Source of the DNA: Ignavibacteriota bacterium
Lineage (GTDB): Bacteria > Bacteroidota > Ignavibacteria > Ignavibacteriales > Melioribacteraceae
Direction of reading: 5' to 3'
Length of the DNA stretch: 64,000 bases
NCBI GenBank assembly: GCA_016713565.1
Contig: JADJOX010000007.1
Span: 734,501 to 798,500 of the forward strand
Part shown: positions 46,045 to 54,958 of the stretch, in pieces
Numbering within the stretch: the stretch's first letter is position 1
Layout: each line of letters opens with the position of its first letter
The notes under the pieces: generated by a model
Told to the model about the DNA's origin: nothing
Databases searched by the model: none
Seen by the model: only the letters and a program-made list of their open reading frames with translations
Made by a program: the position numbers and the translations under genes

Positions 46045-46506
46045 TTAAGAAAATTTTTTACCGTTGGAAATCATATCTAAAGCTTTAATGATCCTCTTTT
46101 TTCTTGTTTCTTCCTTTTTTGCTTCTTCTATCCAACGAACGTATTCTTTTCTATGAGTATAGGCAAATTTTTCAAATGTCTCTTTTGCTGTTTTATTTGT
46201 ATCTAGAACAATTTGAAAATCATGTGGAACTTCAACAATCCTGGGTTCGGTATCTTGTTCCACAATTACTTCAATAATTTCTCCAATTTCCTTTTTTAAC
46301 GCATTTCTTATTTCTTTCCTTATTCCAAGTAAATGAAATTCCATACCCATTGGAGCAAGCGAACCTCTATATTCAATTCCTTCAAACGAAGCTTTTACTT
46401 TAACTTGACCTTTGGTCCCAAACTCTTTTTTGACATCATATGGAAAGAAAACAAATGTTCCGCCTCCCTTTGCCATTATTTCAGCTTTATATTTATATTT
46501 TTTCAT
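46045..46506 (-). CDS. DUF1905 / YdeI-like protein
   Basis: The ATG at 46504-46506 is preferred over a GTG two codons upstream. The protein is about 153 residues. The N-terminal DUF1905 part (YKAEIMAKGGGTFVFFPYDVKKEFG) is followed by a YdeI/OmpD-associated-type C-terminal part rich in lysine and glutamate (YTHRKEYVRWIEEAKKEETRKKRI). Related proteins are linked to resistance to bacteriocins or stress, without a known mechanism. It begins immediately after the racemase stop, so the two are probably co-transcribed. Confidence 0.8.
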   Translation of the reverse strand: MKKYKYKAEIMAKGGGTFVFFPYDVKKEFGTKGQVKVKASFEGIEYRGSLAPMGMEFHLLGIRKEIRNALKKEIGEIIEVIVEQDTEPRIVEVPHDFQIVLDTNKTAKETFEKFAYTHRKEYVRWIEEAKKEETRKKRIIKALDMISNGKKFS

Positions 46507-46511
46507 TCTCA

Positions 46512-47450
46512 CTAATGTTCTATTGACAATAATTTTTCATCAAATGTAAATAAGTTTGGTATGTGTTCATTTCTTATTAACGCATCGACTAAATTCCGTG
46601 AATCATTTATCAATAATTTTGATAAAATATTTATTTGATCTTCTTTAAGTTTTACCCGACTTAAAACACGATTTGTAACAAAATTTTCTCGGCTATTACT
46701 ATTAGCAAAAATCCCATTAAAAATATCCGCCATTTTTTCATTTGGATTAATAATTGTATAATTCTTACCTACTAGTTCGGACATTTTTTCTTCAAATACA
46801 TTTTTACTGTAAACATAATGAGTACATGCTAAAACTACAAAAAAATGTTTTTTAGGATCTCGAATCTTTTTTATCGCTTCATGCAGATATTTTTTAACCA
46901 ATATATTAACTTCTGTACTATTAGGATTGATCTGAATTTCGCTTTCCAAATATTCACATGATTGATTTATTATTTTATTTTCATCACTTCCAAATTTAAT
47001 TAACTTAGCTTTATGAATATTGGAATTTATTGTTGTTTCGGTTCCAATTACAATAACATTAAAATCAGACACGGTATTTATTTTAGAAAGGAGCATTTCA
47101 ATTCCGCTTTCAACAATTCCAATAACCGGAATTTTTATTTGTTTTGCCGCTTCTGTTTGATCATATAAAACCGAAAGAGTATTACAAGCGATTAAAATCA
47201 TATCCGGATTAAATTTCATCATTCCCTGCAAAGCAGAATCAAAAACAATAAGTTTATCATTATTATTTTTCAAACTGTTGTAGCCTAAATTTCCTCCGGC
47301 AAAAGAATTGAAATAAATCAATTCGAATTTTTTATTTCCATTTATTCTAAGTTTTTTATCCATTAATGCTTGGACGGATAATCCGCCCAAACCTGAATCG
47401 GTAGTAACGATTCTAAATTCATTTTTTGTTAATAAATTCAAATTATCCAA
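46512..47450 (-). CDS. Asp/Glu racemase family protein (MurI-like)
   Basis: This 312-residue protein has the Asp/Glu racemase landmarks: TDSGLGGLSVQAL near residue 18, the first catalytic cysteine C89 in IACNTLS, IPVIGIVESG, and the second cysteine in VLACTHYVYS. MurI makes D-glutamate for peptidoglycan. The chain is longer than typical MurI (about 265 residues), with an extra C-terminal region of roughly 40 residues. It may therefore act on another substrate. The DUF1905 gene follows at once, and the SDR-like gene ends 55 bases upstream. Confidence 0.82.
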   Translation of the reverse strand: MDNLNLLTKNEFRIVTTDSGLGGLSVQALMDKKLRINGNKKFELIYFNSFAGGNLGYNSLKNNNDKLIVFDSALQGMMKFNPDMILIACNTLSVLYDQTEAAKQIKIPVIGIVESGIEMLLSKINTVSDFNVIVIGTETTINSNIHKAKLIKFGSDENKIINQSCEYLESEIQINPNSTEVNILVKKYLHEAIKKIRDPKKHFFVVLACTHYVYSKNVFEEKMSELVGKNYTIINPNEKMADIFNGIFANSNSRENFVTNRVLSRVKLKEDQINILSKLLINDSRNLVDALIRNEHIPNLFTFDEKLLSIEH

Positions 47451-47505
47451 TATAAAATCTCATATCTTATTTATTCTATCCTTCCAATTCTTAATTCTTA
47501 ATTTT

Positions 47506-49206
47506 CTATGATTTCATTCTTTTCCCTTTTTCTTCGTGAATGAAAATCCAACTCACTACCTTACCGATGTTAATTTGTTCAAAATTATTCCAATATCGTT
47601 TATTCCTTACATGCATTGAACTTGTATCATCCGCAGGAATTAAATTTGATTCATCCATAATTGCTTTAATTCTATTTTGCCAAGTTTCCATGTTTTCAAC
47701 TCTTAAATCTACCCAGCCGTCATTTGCCCAAAGATCTATTTTATCATCACTAATTTTGATTTTATTTTCACCTCTAAAAGGCGGAATTTTCATTTCATTA
47801 CCGCGTAAAAGAGATTTGCCGTCTGGCAATAAAATTGGAATTCCTATAGAAATAATTTCACTTCTTAATTTTTCGTTGGTTTTAATTAATTCAAATATTT
47901 TTACCGATAAATCTTCGGGAGAAATGTTTAATATTTCTTTCATTTTCCCGGCAATTAGTCTAAGTAAATTTATTTCATGAAGTAGTTTTGATAATCTCGG
48001 AGGTCCTAATAATTCAAACGCAACGCTATTTACGCTGTGAATTTCTTCAAGTTCTTGAAGTTTTTCTACAGCCGCGTGCTGCAAAAAACCCGCACGGTAA
48101 GTTGGTTCTAAAGTAGCATTATCAAGTGCATTTATAATATCGTGTCCGGTATTGCCGCCTTTAATTTCAAATATTACATCTTCTGCAATTTCTTCGGGAG
48201 TAACATATTCCATTTGTCCTTGCGCGGAGATTGCTTCAAATTCACCTCTTGAAAATGTTCCGTTTTCACCTGTATCTATAAATACGGATTTTAATTTATT
48301 CCCGGTTAATTTTATTGGTTTCTCCAATTGAATTTGCAATTCGTTTTCCAACTTAATCACGTTGTCAAATGAGGAATCAACCAATTCAATTGACTTTCCT
48401 CTTTTTTTAATTTCATCAAAAGCAATTCTCTTCCAGGCAATTGCGCCGGTTGGTTTTATCTCCTTTGTAATTGCTCCTCCGGGTGTTCTTCCCATTAAAA
48501 ATAAAAGCATTGTGTGCGCTCCGGCAACGGAAGACTTACTCAATAAAACTCTAGATGGCTTTTCCTCGCTGTGCGTATATGGAATATTGAGTCCCATTCC
48601 GCCGGTTCCGCTTGTACCGATTTTAACATAAATTTGTGTTTTCACTTGGTTCATTGAATTATATAAAATTTGGATATGACGAATTAATTGTGGAACATAC
48701 TGCGTACAAATCAATTTTTCAGTTTCTTCAATTATTAAATCTGTTGAGGGATTGTTTTGAATCGTTGTGTTTATTCTGTGATAAGTAGTATATAAATCCT
48801 GATACGCAATTCCGGTCGCTGAATTTATACTGTCTATTATTATATCTGGTTTATGCTTTACAAGCAATTGGTAAATTGATGAATCGTGCAGTATTTCGTC
48901 GGATAATTCTTCCATTATATCTTTCATTAAAATCTTTCTTCTAACTGGGTCATTTAAAATTTCCAATCGATCAGAATCTTTAAAATCATTGCGTACAAAA
49001 ATATTACCCCACCATGGAATAAAATAATTTTCCGGAAGATGCGGAAATTCACTCTTTAATTGTTTAACGTGAGATTCTGCTTCTTCTTGTCTTAAAGAAG
49101 TAACAATTATTTTAGCCGGATTTTCGGGTACGAGTTTTCTTGTTACCGCATTTCCGACTAATCCCCATCCGCCTAAAACTAGAACTGTTTTGTTCTTAAT
49201 ATCCAT
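47506..49206 (-). CDS. Large SDR/NAD-binding epimerase-like protein
   Basis: The 566-residue protein starts with a Rossmann fold (KTVLVLGGWGLVGNAV, then IIVTSLRQEEAESHV). It continues with DIIIDSINSATGIAYQDLY and a catalytic-like stretch with IGTSGTGGMGLNIPYTHSEE and SSVAGAHTMLLFLMGRTPGG. The remaining 250 residues (FELLGPPRLSKLLHEINLLR, EGEIRS-like segments) match nothing I recognise. It looks like an SDR-type protein extended by a novel C-terminal domain, a composition seen in Bacteroidota and Ignavibacteria. The substrate is unknown. It diverges from the ptsN-like gene over 173 bases. Confidence 0.7.
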   Translation of the reverse strand: MDIKNKTVLVLGGWGLVGNAVTRKLVPENPAKIIVTSLRQEEAESHVKQLKSEFPHLPENYFIPWWGNIFVRNDFKDSDRLEILNDPVRRKILMKDIMEELSDEILHDSSIYQLLVKHKPDIIIDSINSATGIAYQDLYTTYHRINTTIQNNPSTDLIIEETEKLICTQYVPQLIRHIQILYNSMNQVKTQIYVKIGTSGTGGMGLNIPYTHSEEKPSRVLLSKSSVAGAHTMLLFLMGRTPGGAITKEIKPTGAIAWKRIAFDEIKKRGKSIELVDSSFDNVIKLENELQIQLEKPIKLTGNKLKSVFIDTGENGTFSRGEFEAISAQGQMEYVTPEEIAEDVIFEIKGGNTGHDIINALDNATLEPTYRAGFLQHAAVEKLQELEEIHSVNSVAFELLGPPRLSKLLHEINLLRLIAGKMKEILNISPEDLSVKIFELIKTNEKLRSEIISIGIPILLPDGKSLLRGNEMKIPPFRGENKIKISDDKIDLWANDGWVDLRVENMETWQNRIKAIMDESNLIPADDTSSMHVRNKRYWNNFEQINIGKVVSWIFIHEEKGKRMKS

Positions 49207-49379
49207 AATTTCCTCAAATACTTTTATTTTTTTTTAATGTTATAACTTAGCTTAATGAAAAATTCATTGCAAGAAATTTAAATTAACCTCTCATTTCTAA
49301 AAATTCTTTCGATTGTAAATAGTAAGTTCCTTTCTTACATTTGTAATTACATTTTTTAAAAAATTGAGAAGTAAATAAA

Positions 49380-49844
49380 ATGAGAATTTGTGAAGTTTTA
49401 TCTCCGGAAAATATAATTCCCGAACTAAAGGGAACAACAAAAGTAGAAGTTATTAACGAGCTGATAGATTTATTTAAAAATGACGATAGAGTTCTTGATC
49501 TAAAGGAAGTTAAAGCAAGTGTACTTGAAAGAGAAAAAATTATGTCAACGGGCATCGGACATGGTTTTGGTATTCCTCATTGCAAAACAAACAAAGTTAC
49601 CGAAATAATTGCGGCATTCGGAAAAACAAAACAGCCCATTGATTTTGAATCGCTTGATGGAACGCCTGTTAATTTAATTTTTTTACTAATTGGCAAAGAT
49701 AATTTGGTTGCGCCTCACATAAAATTGTTAAGCAGAATTTCATTGTTAATGAACAAAAAAGATTTTCGCGAAAAATTATTGGCGGCTAAATCCGTTTCTG
49801 AGATTTATAAAATATTTGAAGACGAAGAAAAAAACATTTCTTAA
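49380..49844 (+). CDS. ptsN: PTS EIIA-type nitrogen-regulatory protein (PtsN-like)
   Basis: This 154-residue protein is a PTS EIIA-2 domain. The phospho-acceptor H67 lies in GIGHGFGIPHCKT. Flanking blocks are ASVLEREKIMSTGIG before it, and LIFLLIGKDNLVAPHIKLLSRIS after it. In other bacteria PtsN-type proteins regulate potassium and nitrogen metabolism rather than sugar uptake. No PTS permease is nearby, which fits a regulatory role. It is 20 bases upstream of hisS and may be co-transcribed with it. Confidence 0.85.
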   Translation: MRICEVLSPENIIPELKGTTKVEVINELIDLFKNDDRVLDLKEVKASVLEREKIMSTGIGHGFGIPHCKTNKVTEIIAAFGKTKQPIDFESLDGTPVNLIFLLIGKDNLVAPHIKLLSRISLLMNKKDFREKLLAAKSVSEIYKIFEDEEKNIS

Positions 49845-49864
49845 ATTTTTCAATCCTTGGTTAT

Positions 49865-51129
49865 ATGATTAAAGCAATTGCAGGAACAAAAGATATTCTT
49901 CCAGATGAAATACTATATTGGAATCATCTTACCAATATAGTATTAAGTCAAATGAAGTATTTTAATTACAAAGAAATAAGAACGCCGATATTTGAACAGA
50001 CTGAACTTTTTGCCAGAGGAATTGGCGACAGCACGGATATTGTAAGCAAAGAGATGTACACTTTTATTGATAGAAGCCAAAATAATTTGACTCTTAAACC
50101 TGAGATGACCGCTTCTGTAGTTCGTGCATTTATTGAACATTCACTCGGTAAGCTAAATGGTTTGAATAAATTGTTTTATATCTCACCAATGTTTCGCCAG
50201 GAACGTCCTCAAGCAGGAAGATTAAGACAATTTCATCAATTTGGAATAGAAGCGCTCGGAAGTCATAATCCTGCGTTGGACGCTGAAGTTATTCAAGTTG
50301 CGTTTACAATTTTGCAAAATTTAGGATTAGAGAATATTGAAGTTAATTTAAATTCTTTAGGCGTTCCCGAAGAAAGGAACAATTTTGCAAACGCACTAAA
50401 AGAATTTCTTTCAGGTAAAAAAATGAACTATCCGAAGACAGCAAAAACAGATTTCAAACCAATGTTCTGAGAATTTTAGACAGTAAGAATAATCATGATC
50501 AAGAATTGTTGAAAGGCGCGCCCAATTTAATAGATTTTCTTGGCGCCGAAAGTTTGGCACACTTTAACAAAGTAAAAGAATATTTAACAATTGCCGAAAT
50601 TCCATTTAATGAAAATCATAAATTAGTCCGAGGATTGGATTATTATACTCACACCACATTTGAAATTTTAAGCTCAAGTGTAGGTTCGCAAAGTGCATTA
50701 TGCGGAGGCGGCAGATACAATTTACTGATTGAGCAATTAGGTGGTGATTCAACTCCCGCGGTAGGTTTTGCGGCAGGAATAGAAAGAATTTTGCTTGCTT
50801 GTAAATCTGAAAATTCTATCTCTTCTTTAAATGAAAATATTGACGTTTACATTATTAGATTAAATAATGAACATGAATTAAAAGTATTTGAGATTGCCAC
50901 TAATTTACGAAATCATAATATCATTGTTGAATATGATTATGCCACTAGAAGCGTTAAGGCACAGATGCGGGAAGCAAATAAGTTAAATTCCAAATTTGTT
51001 TTGTTTGTCGGCGGTGAAGAATTTACAAAAGGTGAGGTTCAAATTAAAAATATGTTAAATGGTGAACAGCAGAATATAAGCATAGACAATATCGAAATAC
51101 TTTTATCAAAAATTGAAGCAGTTAAATAA
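49865..51129 (+). CDS. hisS: Histidine-tRNA ligase, with one frameshift
   Basis: The first frame (residues 1-187) includes IKAIAGTKDILPDE, TEQTELFARGIGDSTDIVSKEMY, class II motif 2 MFRQERPQAGRLRQFHQFGIE, then breaks after GKK. An A7 run at 50417-50423 is one base short. With eight A the sequence continues NELSEDSKNRFQTNVLRILDSKNN, the expected linker, into the second frame. The second frame has LVRGLDYYTHTTFE, GGGRYNLLIEQLGG and the class II motif 3 region (TPAVGFAAGIERIL). It ends with a C-terminal anticodon-binding domain. This enzyme is essential, so the break is almost certainly an error. The rlmB start overlaps the stop. Confidence 0.92.
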
Positions 51130-51857
51130 TGCAGAAAATATTTGGAAGAAAGCCGGTACTTGAAGCATTAAACTCAAACGCTGAAATTGATCAAATATTT
51201 ATTCAATTTGGTTTGCATGGAACAATTGTAGAGCAAATTAAAAAACTTGCAATCAAGTCGAATGTTAAAGTAAGCCAACTTTCTCCCCAGAAATTCATGC
51301 AGATTGCAGAAAATAAAAATACTCAGGGAATAATTGCAATTAAAAGTGAATTTCAATATTCTGAAATTGACAAAATTTTAATTGAAGCTGAAAAATCGAA
51401 ATATCCATTATTATTAATCTTAGATTCAATTCAAGATCCGCATAACTTTGGCGCGATTATCAGAACCGCAGAATGCGCGGGAGTTTACGGAATAATAACA
51501 ACAATAAAAAACAGCGCCTCGGTAAACAATACTGTAGAAAAAACATCCGCTGGAGCTACAAGTCACATTAAAATTGCAAGAGTAAATAATCTTGTAAATA
51601 CAATCGAGATTTTAAAGCAAAACGGTTATTGGATTGTCGGTTCCAAACTCGGCAACTCTCAGAATTATACTTCAATAGATTATAAACAGCCAATAGCTTT
51701 AGTAATTGGAAATGAAGAAAAAGGTATTAGACATTTAATTGCCGAAAAGTGTGACTTTCTAGCTGAAATTCCAATGAAAGGAAAAATTCAAAGTTTGAAC
51801 GTTTCTGTAGCTACAGGAATTTTGCTTTTCGAAATTTTAAGATCACGCGGTAATTAG
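51129..51857 (+). CDS. rlmB: 23S rRNA 2'-O-ribose methyltransferase RlmB (SpoU family)
   Basis: The 242-residue SpoU/TrmH-family enzyme has an N-terminal substrate-binding region (IFGRKPVLEALNSNAEIDQIF). SPOUT motifs follow: LLLILDSIQDPHNFGAIIRTAECAG, IALVIGNEEKGIRHLI, and PMKGKIQSLNVSVATGILLFE. RlmB methylates G2251 in 23S rRNA. The start overlaps the hisS stop as TAATG, so translation is coupled. The gene ends 19 bases before a small membrane protein. The family contains close paralogues (TrmH), but length and N-terminal domain favour RlmB. Confidence 0.9.
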   Translation: MQKIFGRKPVLEALNSNAEIDQIFIQFGLHGTIVEQIKKLAIKSNVKVSQLSPQKFMQIAENKNTQGIIAIKSEFQYSEIDKILIEAEKSKYPLLLILDSIQDPHNFGAIIRTAECAGVYGIITTIKNSASVNNTVEKTSAGATSHIKIARVNNLVNTIEILKQNGYWIVGSKLGNSQNYTSIDYKQPIALVIGNEEKGIRHLIAEKCDFLAEIPMKGKIQSLNVSVATGILLFEILRSRGN

Positions 51858-51876
51858 AATTTAGAAAGTTGTTTAA

Positions 51877-52116
51877 ATGAAAATAACATTAGTCGCGATT
51901 GCGGTACTTTTATTAAACCTGCCCTTTGGTTATTGGCGATCAAAAGTAAAAAAATTTTCACTTCAGTGGTTCTTGGCTATTCACATTCCCGTTCCGTTTG
52001 TTATTTTACTTAGAATTTATTCTAACATTGGATTTGAGCTTTATACTTATCCTGTATTGGTTGGCTCTTTTTTTCTTGGGCAATTTATCGGTGCCAGATT
52101 CCTGGAAAATTTTTAA
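51877..52116 (+). CDS. Small two- or three-helix membrane protein
   Basis: This 79-residue protein is mostly hydrophobic, with helices about residues 2-18, 31-48 and 57-74. Between the first two lies a basic loop (YWRSKVKKFSLQW). The end reads GSFFLGQFIGARFLENF. I recognise no family. The 19-base spacing after rlmB and the sensible amino acid use support a real gene rather than a shadow frame. No function is assigned. Confidence 0.55.
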   Translation: MKITLVAIAVLLLNLPFGYWRSKVKKFSLQWFLAIHIPVPFVILLRIYSNIGFELYTYPVLVGSFFLGQFIGARFLENF

Positions 52117-52160
52117 AAAAAGTGAAATGTTTAATTCAAAAAGAGAAGTAAATTTTATTG

Positions 52161-52189
52161 AACATCCGAAGTTTTTCACTCCGGATGTT
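52161..52189. terminator. Hairpin between convergent genes
   Basis: AACATCCG (52161-52168) and CGGATGTT (52182-52189) form a perfect 8-pair stem with a 13-base loop, in the space between the small membrane protein and the convergent peroxidase gene. The T tracts are poor, so its strength is uncertain. Confidence 0.45.
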
Positions 52190-52209
52190 AATTAAAACAT
52201 TATACCCAA

Positions 52210-53220
52210 CTACTTTTTATTCGCTTTTGTTAATTCAATATCAGTTAATGATCCCAAAAATGTAACAACTTTTTTAATTTCTTCGGGTGTTAATTGTGTA
52301 GTTAATTGCATATTGGACATTTGCGTAACAGCGTCTTCCAAATTTGGTGATTTTCCATCATGGAAATAAGGAGCTGTTAAAGCGATATTTCTTAGAGTAG
52401 GAACTTTAAACATAAACTTTTCGGCTTCATTTTTAGTAATTGCGTATCTTCCTAAATCTTTAGTATCAGAATATGGTTTATACAATCCCATTTTCTGAAA
52501 CATATTTCCGCCCAATAATGGACCTGAATGACAGGTAGTACAGCCTTTATTCATAAATATTTCAAGCCCTTGAGCTTCTTCATCAGTCAACGCATTTGGA
52601 TTTCCGCCTAAGAAGAAATCAAATTTATCTTTGGTAATTAAAGTTCTTTCAAAAGCGGCAATTGCTTCACCTAAATTATCCCATGAAATTTTAGGATCAT
52701 TTGGAAATGCTTTTGCAAACATTTCTACGTATTCGGGTATTGCGGATAATTTACCTTCAACTTCTTTAGGATTATCCATTCCCATTTCAAGTGGATTAAG
52801 AATTGGGCCTAATGCTTGTTCTTTTAAATCTTTTGCTCTTCCATCCCAAAATTGAGCAAATTGAAATCCTGCATTTAATACTGTTGGAGAATTCCTTGTT
52901 CCTATTGTTCCGGTTTTTGCTCCCGGTGATGTAGGCTTATTATCAACTCCGGCTTTTCCCGGATCAATTGAATGACAAGTATTACATGATTGCGTATTTG
53001 TTTTTGAAAGTTTTTCTTCAAAATACAACTTTTTTCCCAACGCAATTTTTTCGGGAGTATCGGTTTCAGCACCAGGCATTGAAGCGGGCAATTTCATAAA
53101 AATACCTTTAGCTTTTGCTTGCAATGCTATTTTATCAATTTCCGGTTTCGATTCGCCGCATGAAACAATTAAAATAAAAATTGCAGCGCCAGCTAATAAA
53201 AGACCAACTATTTTTTTCAT
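52210..53220 (-). CDS. Di-heme cytochrome-c peroxidase/MauG family lipoprotein
   Basis: This 336-residue protein has a lipobox ending at C21 (FILIVSCGES), so it is anchored in the periplasm. Two heme-c motifs are present: CNTCHS at residues 79-84 and CTTCHS near residue 230. Conserved segments such as GTRNSPTVLNAGFQF, FWDGRAKDLKEQA and FKVPTLRNIALTAPYFHDG are standard for the CCP/MauG family. It would reduce hydrogen peroxide using electrons from the respiratory chain. It is divergent from the suf operon by 200 bases, which makes oxidative or iron stress a shared theme. Confidence 0.9.
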   Translation of the reverse strand: MKKIVGLLLAGAAIFILIVSCGESKPEIDKIALQAKAKGIFMKLPASMPGAETDTPEKIALGKKLYFEEKLSKTNTQSCNTCHSIDPGKAGVDNKPTSPGAKTGTIGTRNSPTVLNAGFQFAQFWDGRAKDLKEQALGPILNPLEMGMDNPKEVEGKLSAIPEYVEMFAKAFPNDPKISWDNLGEAIAAFERTLITKDKFDFFLGGNPNALTDEEAQGLEIFMNKGCTTCHSGPLLGGNMFQKMGLYKPYSDTKDLGRYAITKNEAEKFMFKVPTLRNIALTAPYFHDGKSPNLEDAVTQMSNMQLTTQLTPEEIKKVVTFLGSLTDIELTKANKK

Positions 53221-53364
53221 TCTTACCTCAATTTATTTGGAATAATGTTGTTTATCCATAAATATTTTATATACTAAAATAAAAAATAATATTTAATAAT
53301 TTTTGAATTTCTAATTATTTCATTTACGTTAATGAACTGTTCTATTTTAGATGATTTTTTAATC

Positions 53365-53391
53365 TTGATATTTTTTGCAAGATTTTATAAT
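53365..53391 (+). promoter_or_regulatory. Candidate promoter of the suf operon
   Basis: TTGATA (53365-53370) and TATAAT (53386-53391) are separated by 15 bases, slightly short for a sigma-70-type promoter. They lie 30-56 bases ahead of the sufB start. The consensus for this lineage may differ, so this is tentative. Confidence 0.3.
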
Positions 53392-53420
53392 TTTACTTAA
53401 GAAAATAAAAAGGCTGGAAA

Positions 53421-54878
53421 ATGAGTGAAGATTTGCGTGAAGATATTAAAATAATTGAAGAACATACCAATAATGAATATAAGTGGGGTTTTGTTACCGA
53501 AATTGAAGAAGATGAATTTCCAAAAGGATTAAACGAAGATATAATTCGTTTGCTTTCTATAAAAAAGAATGAACCCGAATGGATGACTGAATGGAGATTA
53601 AAGGCTTACAGACATTGGCTTACAATGGAAGAACCTAATTGGGCAAAAATTAAAAAAGATAAAATAAACTACCAAGATTTGAAATATTATTCAGCGCCAA
53701 AAAAGAAACCTGAACTTGAAAGTTTAGAGCAAGTCGACCCTGAATTATTAGCGACTTTCGAAAAGCTTGGCATTCCATTGGAAGAACAAAAAAGATTATC
53801 CGGCGTTGCAGTTGATGCCGTCTTCGATTCGGTATCGGTTGCGACAACTTTTAAAGATACTCTTGCCGAAAAAGGAATAATTTTCTGTTCGATTTCGGAA
53901 GCAATTAGAGAACATCCCGAATTGGTAAAAAAATATTTAGGTTCGGTTGTTCCTCAAACTGATAATTATTTTGCTACTCTGAATTCCGCTGTTTTCAGCG
54001 ACGGATCTTTCGTTTATATTCCAAAAGGAGTTCGCTGTCCGATGGAGCTATCAACTTACTTTAGAATAAACTCGATGGATACCGGACAATTTGAGAGAAC
54101 TCTTATTATTGCCGATGAAAATAGTTATGTAAGTTATTTAGAAGGCTGTACCGCACCATTAAGAGAAAAAAATCAACTTCATGCTGCAATTGTTGAATTA
54201 GTTGCTTTAGATAATGCCGAAATTAAATATTCTACAGTTCAAAATTGGTTCCCCGGTGATAAAGAAGGTAAAGGCGGAATTTATAACTTTGTAACTAAAC
54301 GAGGAATTTGCAAAGGAAATAATTCAAAAATTTCGTGGACACAAGTTGAAACCGGCTCTGCAATTACATGGAAATATCCAAGCTGCATTTTACAAGGCGA
54401 TAATTCGGTGGGCGAATTTTATTCAGTTGCCGTAACTAATAATTACCAGCAGGCTGATACAGGAACTAAAATGATTCATTTAGGAAAGAACACACGAAGT
54501 ACTATAGTTTCAAAAGGAATTTCCGCCGGAAAAAGTAATAATTCATACAGAGGATTGGTTAAAGTAGGTAAAAACGCAGCAAATGCAAGAAATTTTTCCC
54601 AGTGTGATTCAATGCTGATGGGAAACAATTGCGGTGCCCATACCTTCCCTTATTTGGAAATTAGTAATAATACAGCTACTGTTGAACATGAAGCAACAAC
54701 ATCTAAAGTTGGTGAAGATCAAATATTTTATCTTAATCAACGCGGCATTTCTACGGAAGATGCCGTTAATATGATTGTAAATGGTTTCTGTAAGGAAGTA
54801 TTTAATGAACTTCCGATGGAATTTGCAGTTGAAGCGCAAAAACTTCTTGCAATTAGTCTTGAAGGAAGCGTAGGGTAA
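53421..54878 (+). CDS. sufB: Fe-S cluster assembly scaffold SufB
   Basis: This 485-residue SufB has the typical opening block EPEWMTEWRLKAYRHW, then GSVVPQTDNYFATLNSAVFSDGSFVYIPKGVRCP. The core beta-helix follows (SYVSYLEGCTAP, QNWFPGDKEGKGGIYNF), and the C terminus is DAVNMIVNGFCKEVF. With SufC and SufD it forms the SufBC2D scaffold that builds Fe-S clusters. It is the first gene of the run sufB-C-D-S-DUF59-bacilliredoxin-Rrf2, all on the plus strand. The 80-base gap to sufC holds a repeat-like sequence. Regulation is probably by the Rrf2 protein at the end of the run. Confidence 0.97.
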   Translation: MSEDLREDIKIIEEHTNNEYKWGFVTEIEEDEFPKGLNEDIIRLLSIKKNEPEWMTEWRLKAYRHWLTMEEPNWAKIKKDKINYQDLKYYSAPKKKPELESLEQVDPELLATFEKLGIPLEEQKRLSGVAVDAVFDSVSVATTFKDTLAEKGIIFCSISEAIREHPELVKKYLGSVVPQTDNYFATLNSAVFSDGSFVYIPKGVRCPMELSTYFRINSMDTGQFERTLIIADENSYVSYLEGCTAPLREKNQLHAAIVELVALDNAEIKYSTVQNWFPGDKEGKGGIYNFVTKRGICKGNNSKISWTQVETGSAITWKYPSCILQGDNSVGEFYSVAVTNNYQQADTGTKMIHLGKNTRSTIVSKGISAGKSNNSYRGLVKVGKNAANARNFSQCDSMLMGNNCGAHTFPYLEISNNTATVEHEATTSKVGEDQIFYLNQRGISTEDAVNMIVNGFCKEVFNELPMEFAVEAQKLLAISLEGSVG

Positions 54879-54905
54879 AGAATGTTATTTTGAAAAATTA
54901 ATTTT

Positions 54906-54925
54906 CATGCTGAACGAAGTAGAAG
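54906..54925. repeat. Fragment of a dispersed CTGAACGAAGT-type repeat
   Basis: CATGCTGAACGAAGTAGAAG lies in the sufB-sufC gap. It resembles a short repeat arm (GCTGAACGAAGTGAAGC-like) that I recall as widespread in Bacteroidota genomes. It is a single half here, so its status as a repeat is inferred. Confidence 0.35.
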
Positions 54926-54958
54926 AAATAAAAATTGAAAAGTAAAAAAGGAAAATAA

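Noticed and set aside
38658..50423. Programmed ribosomal frameshifting as an explanation of the split genes
   Set aside because: Five unrelated genes, including hisS, would each need it. No slippery heptamer with downstream structure was seen, and all are simple homopolymer shortages.
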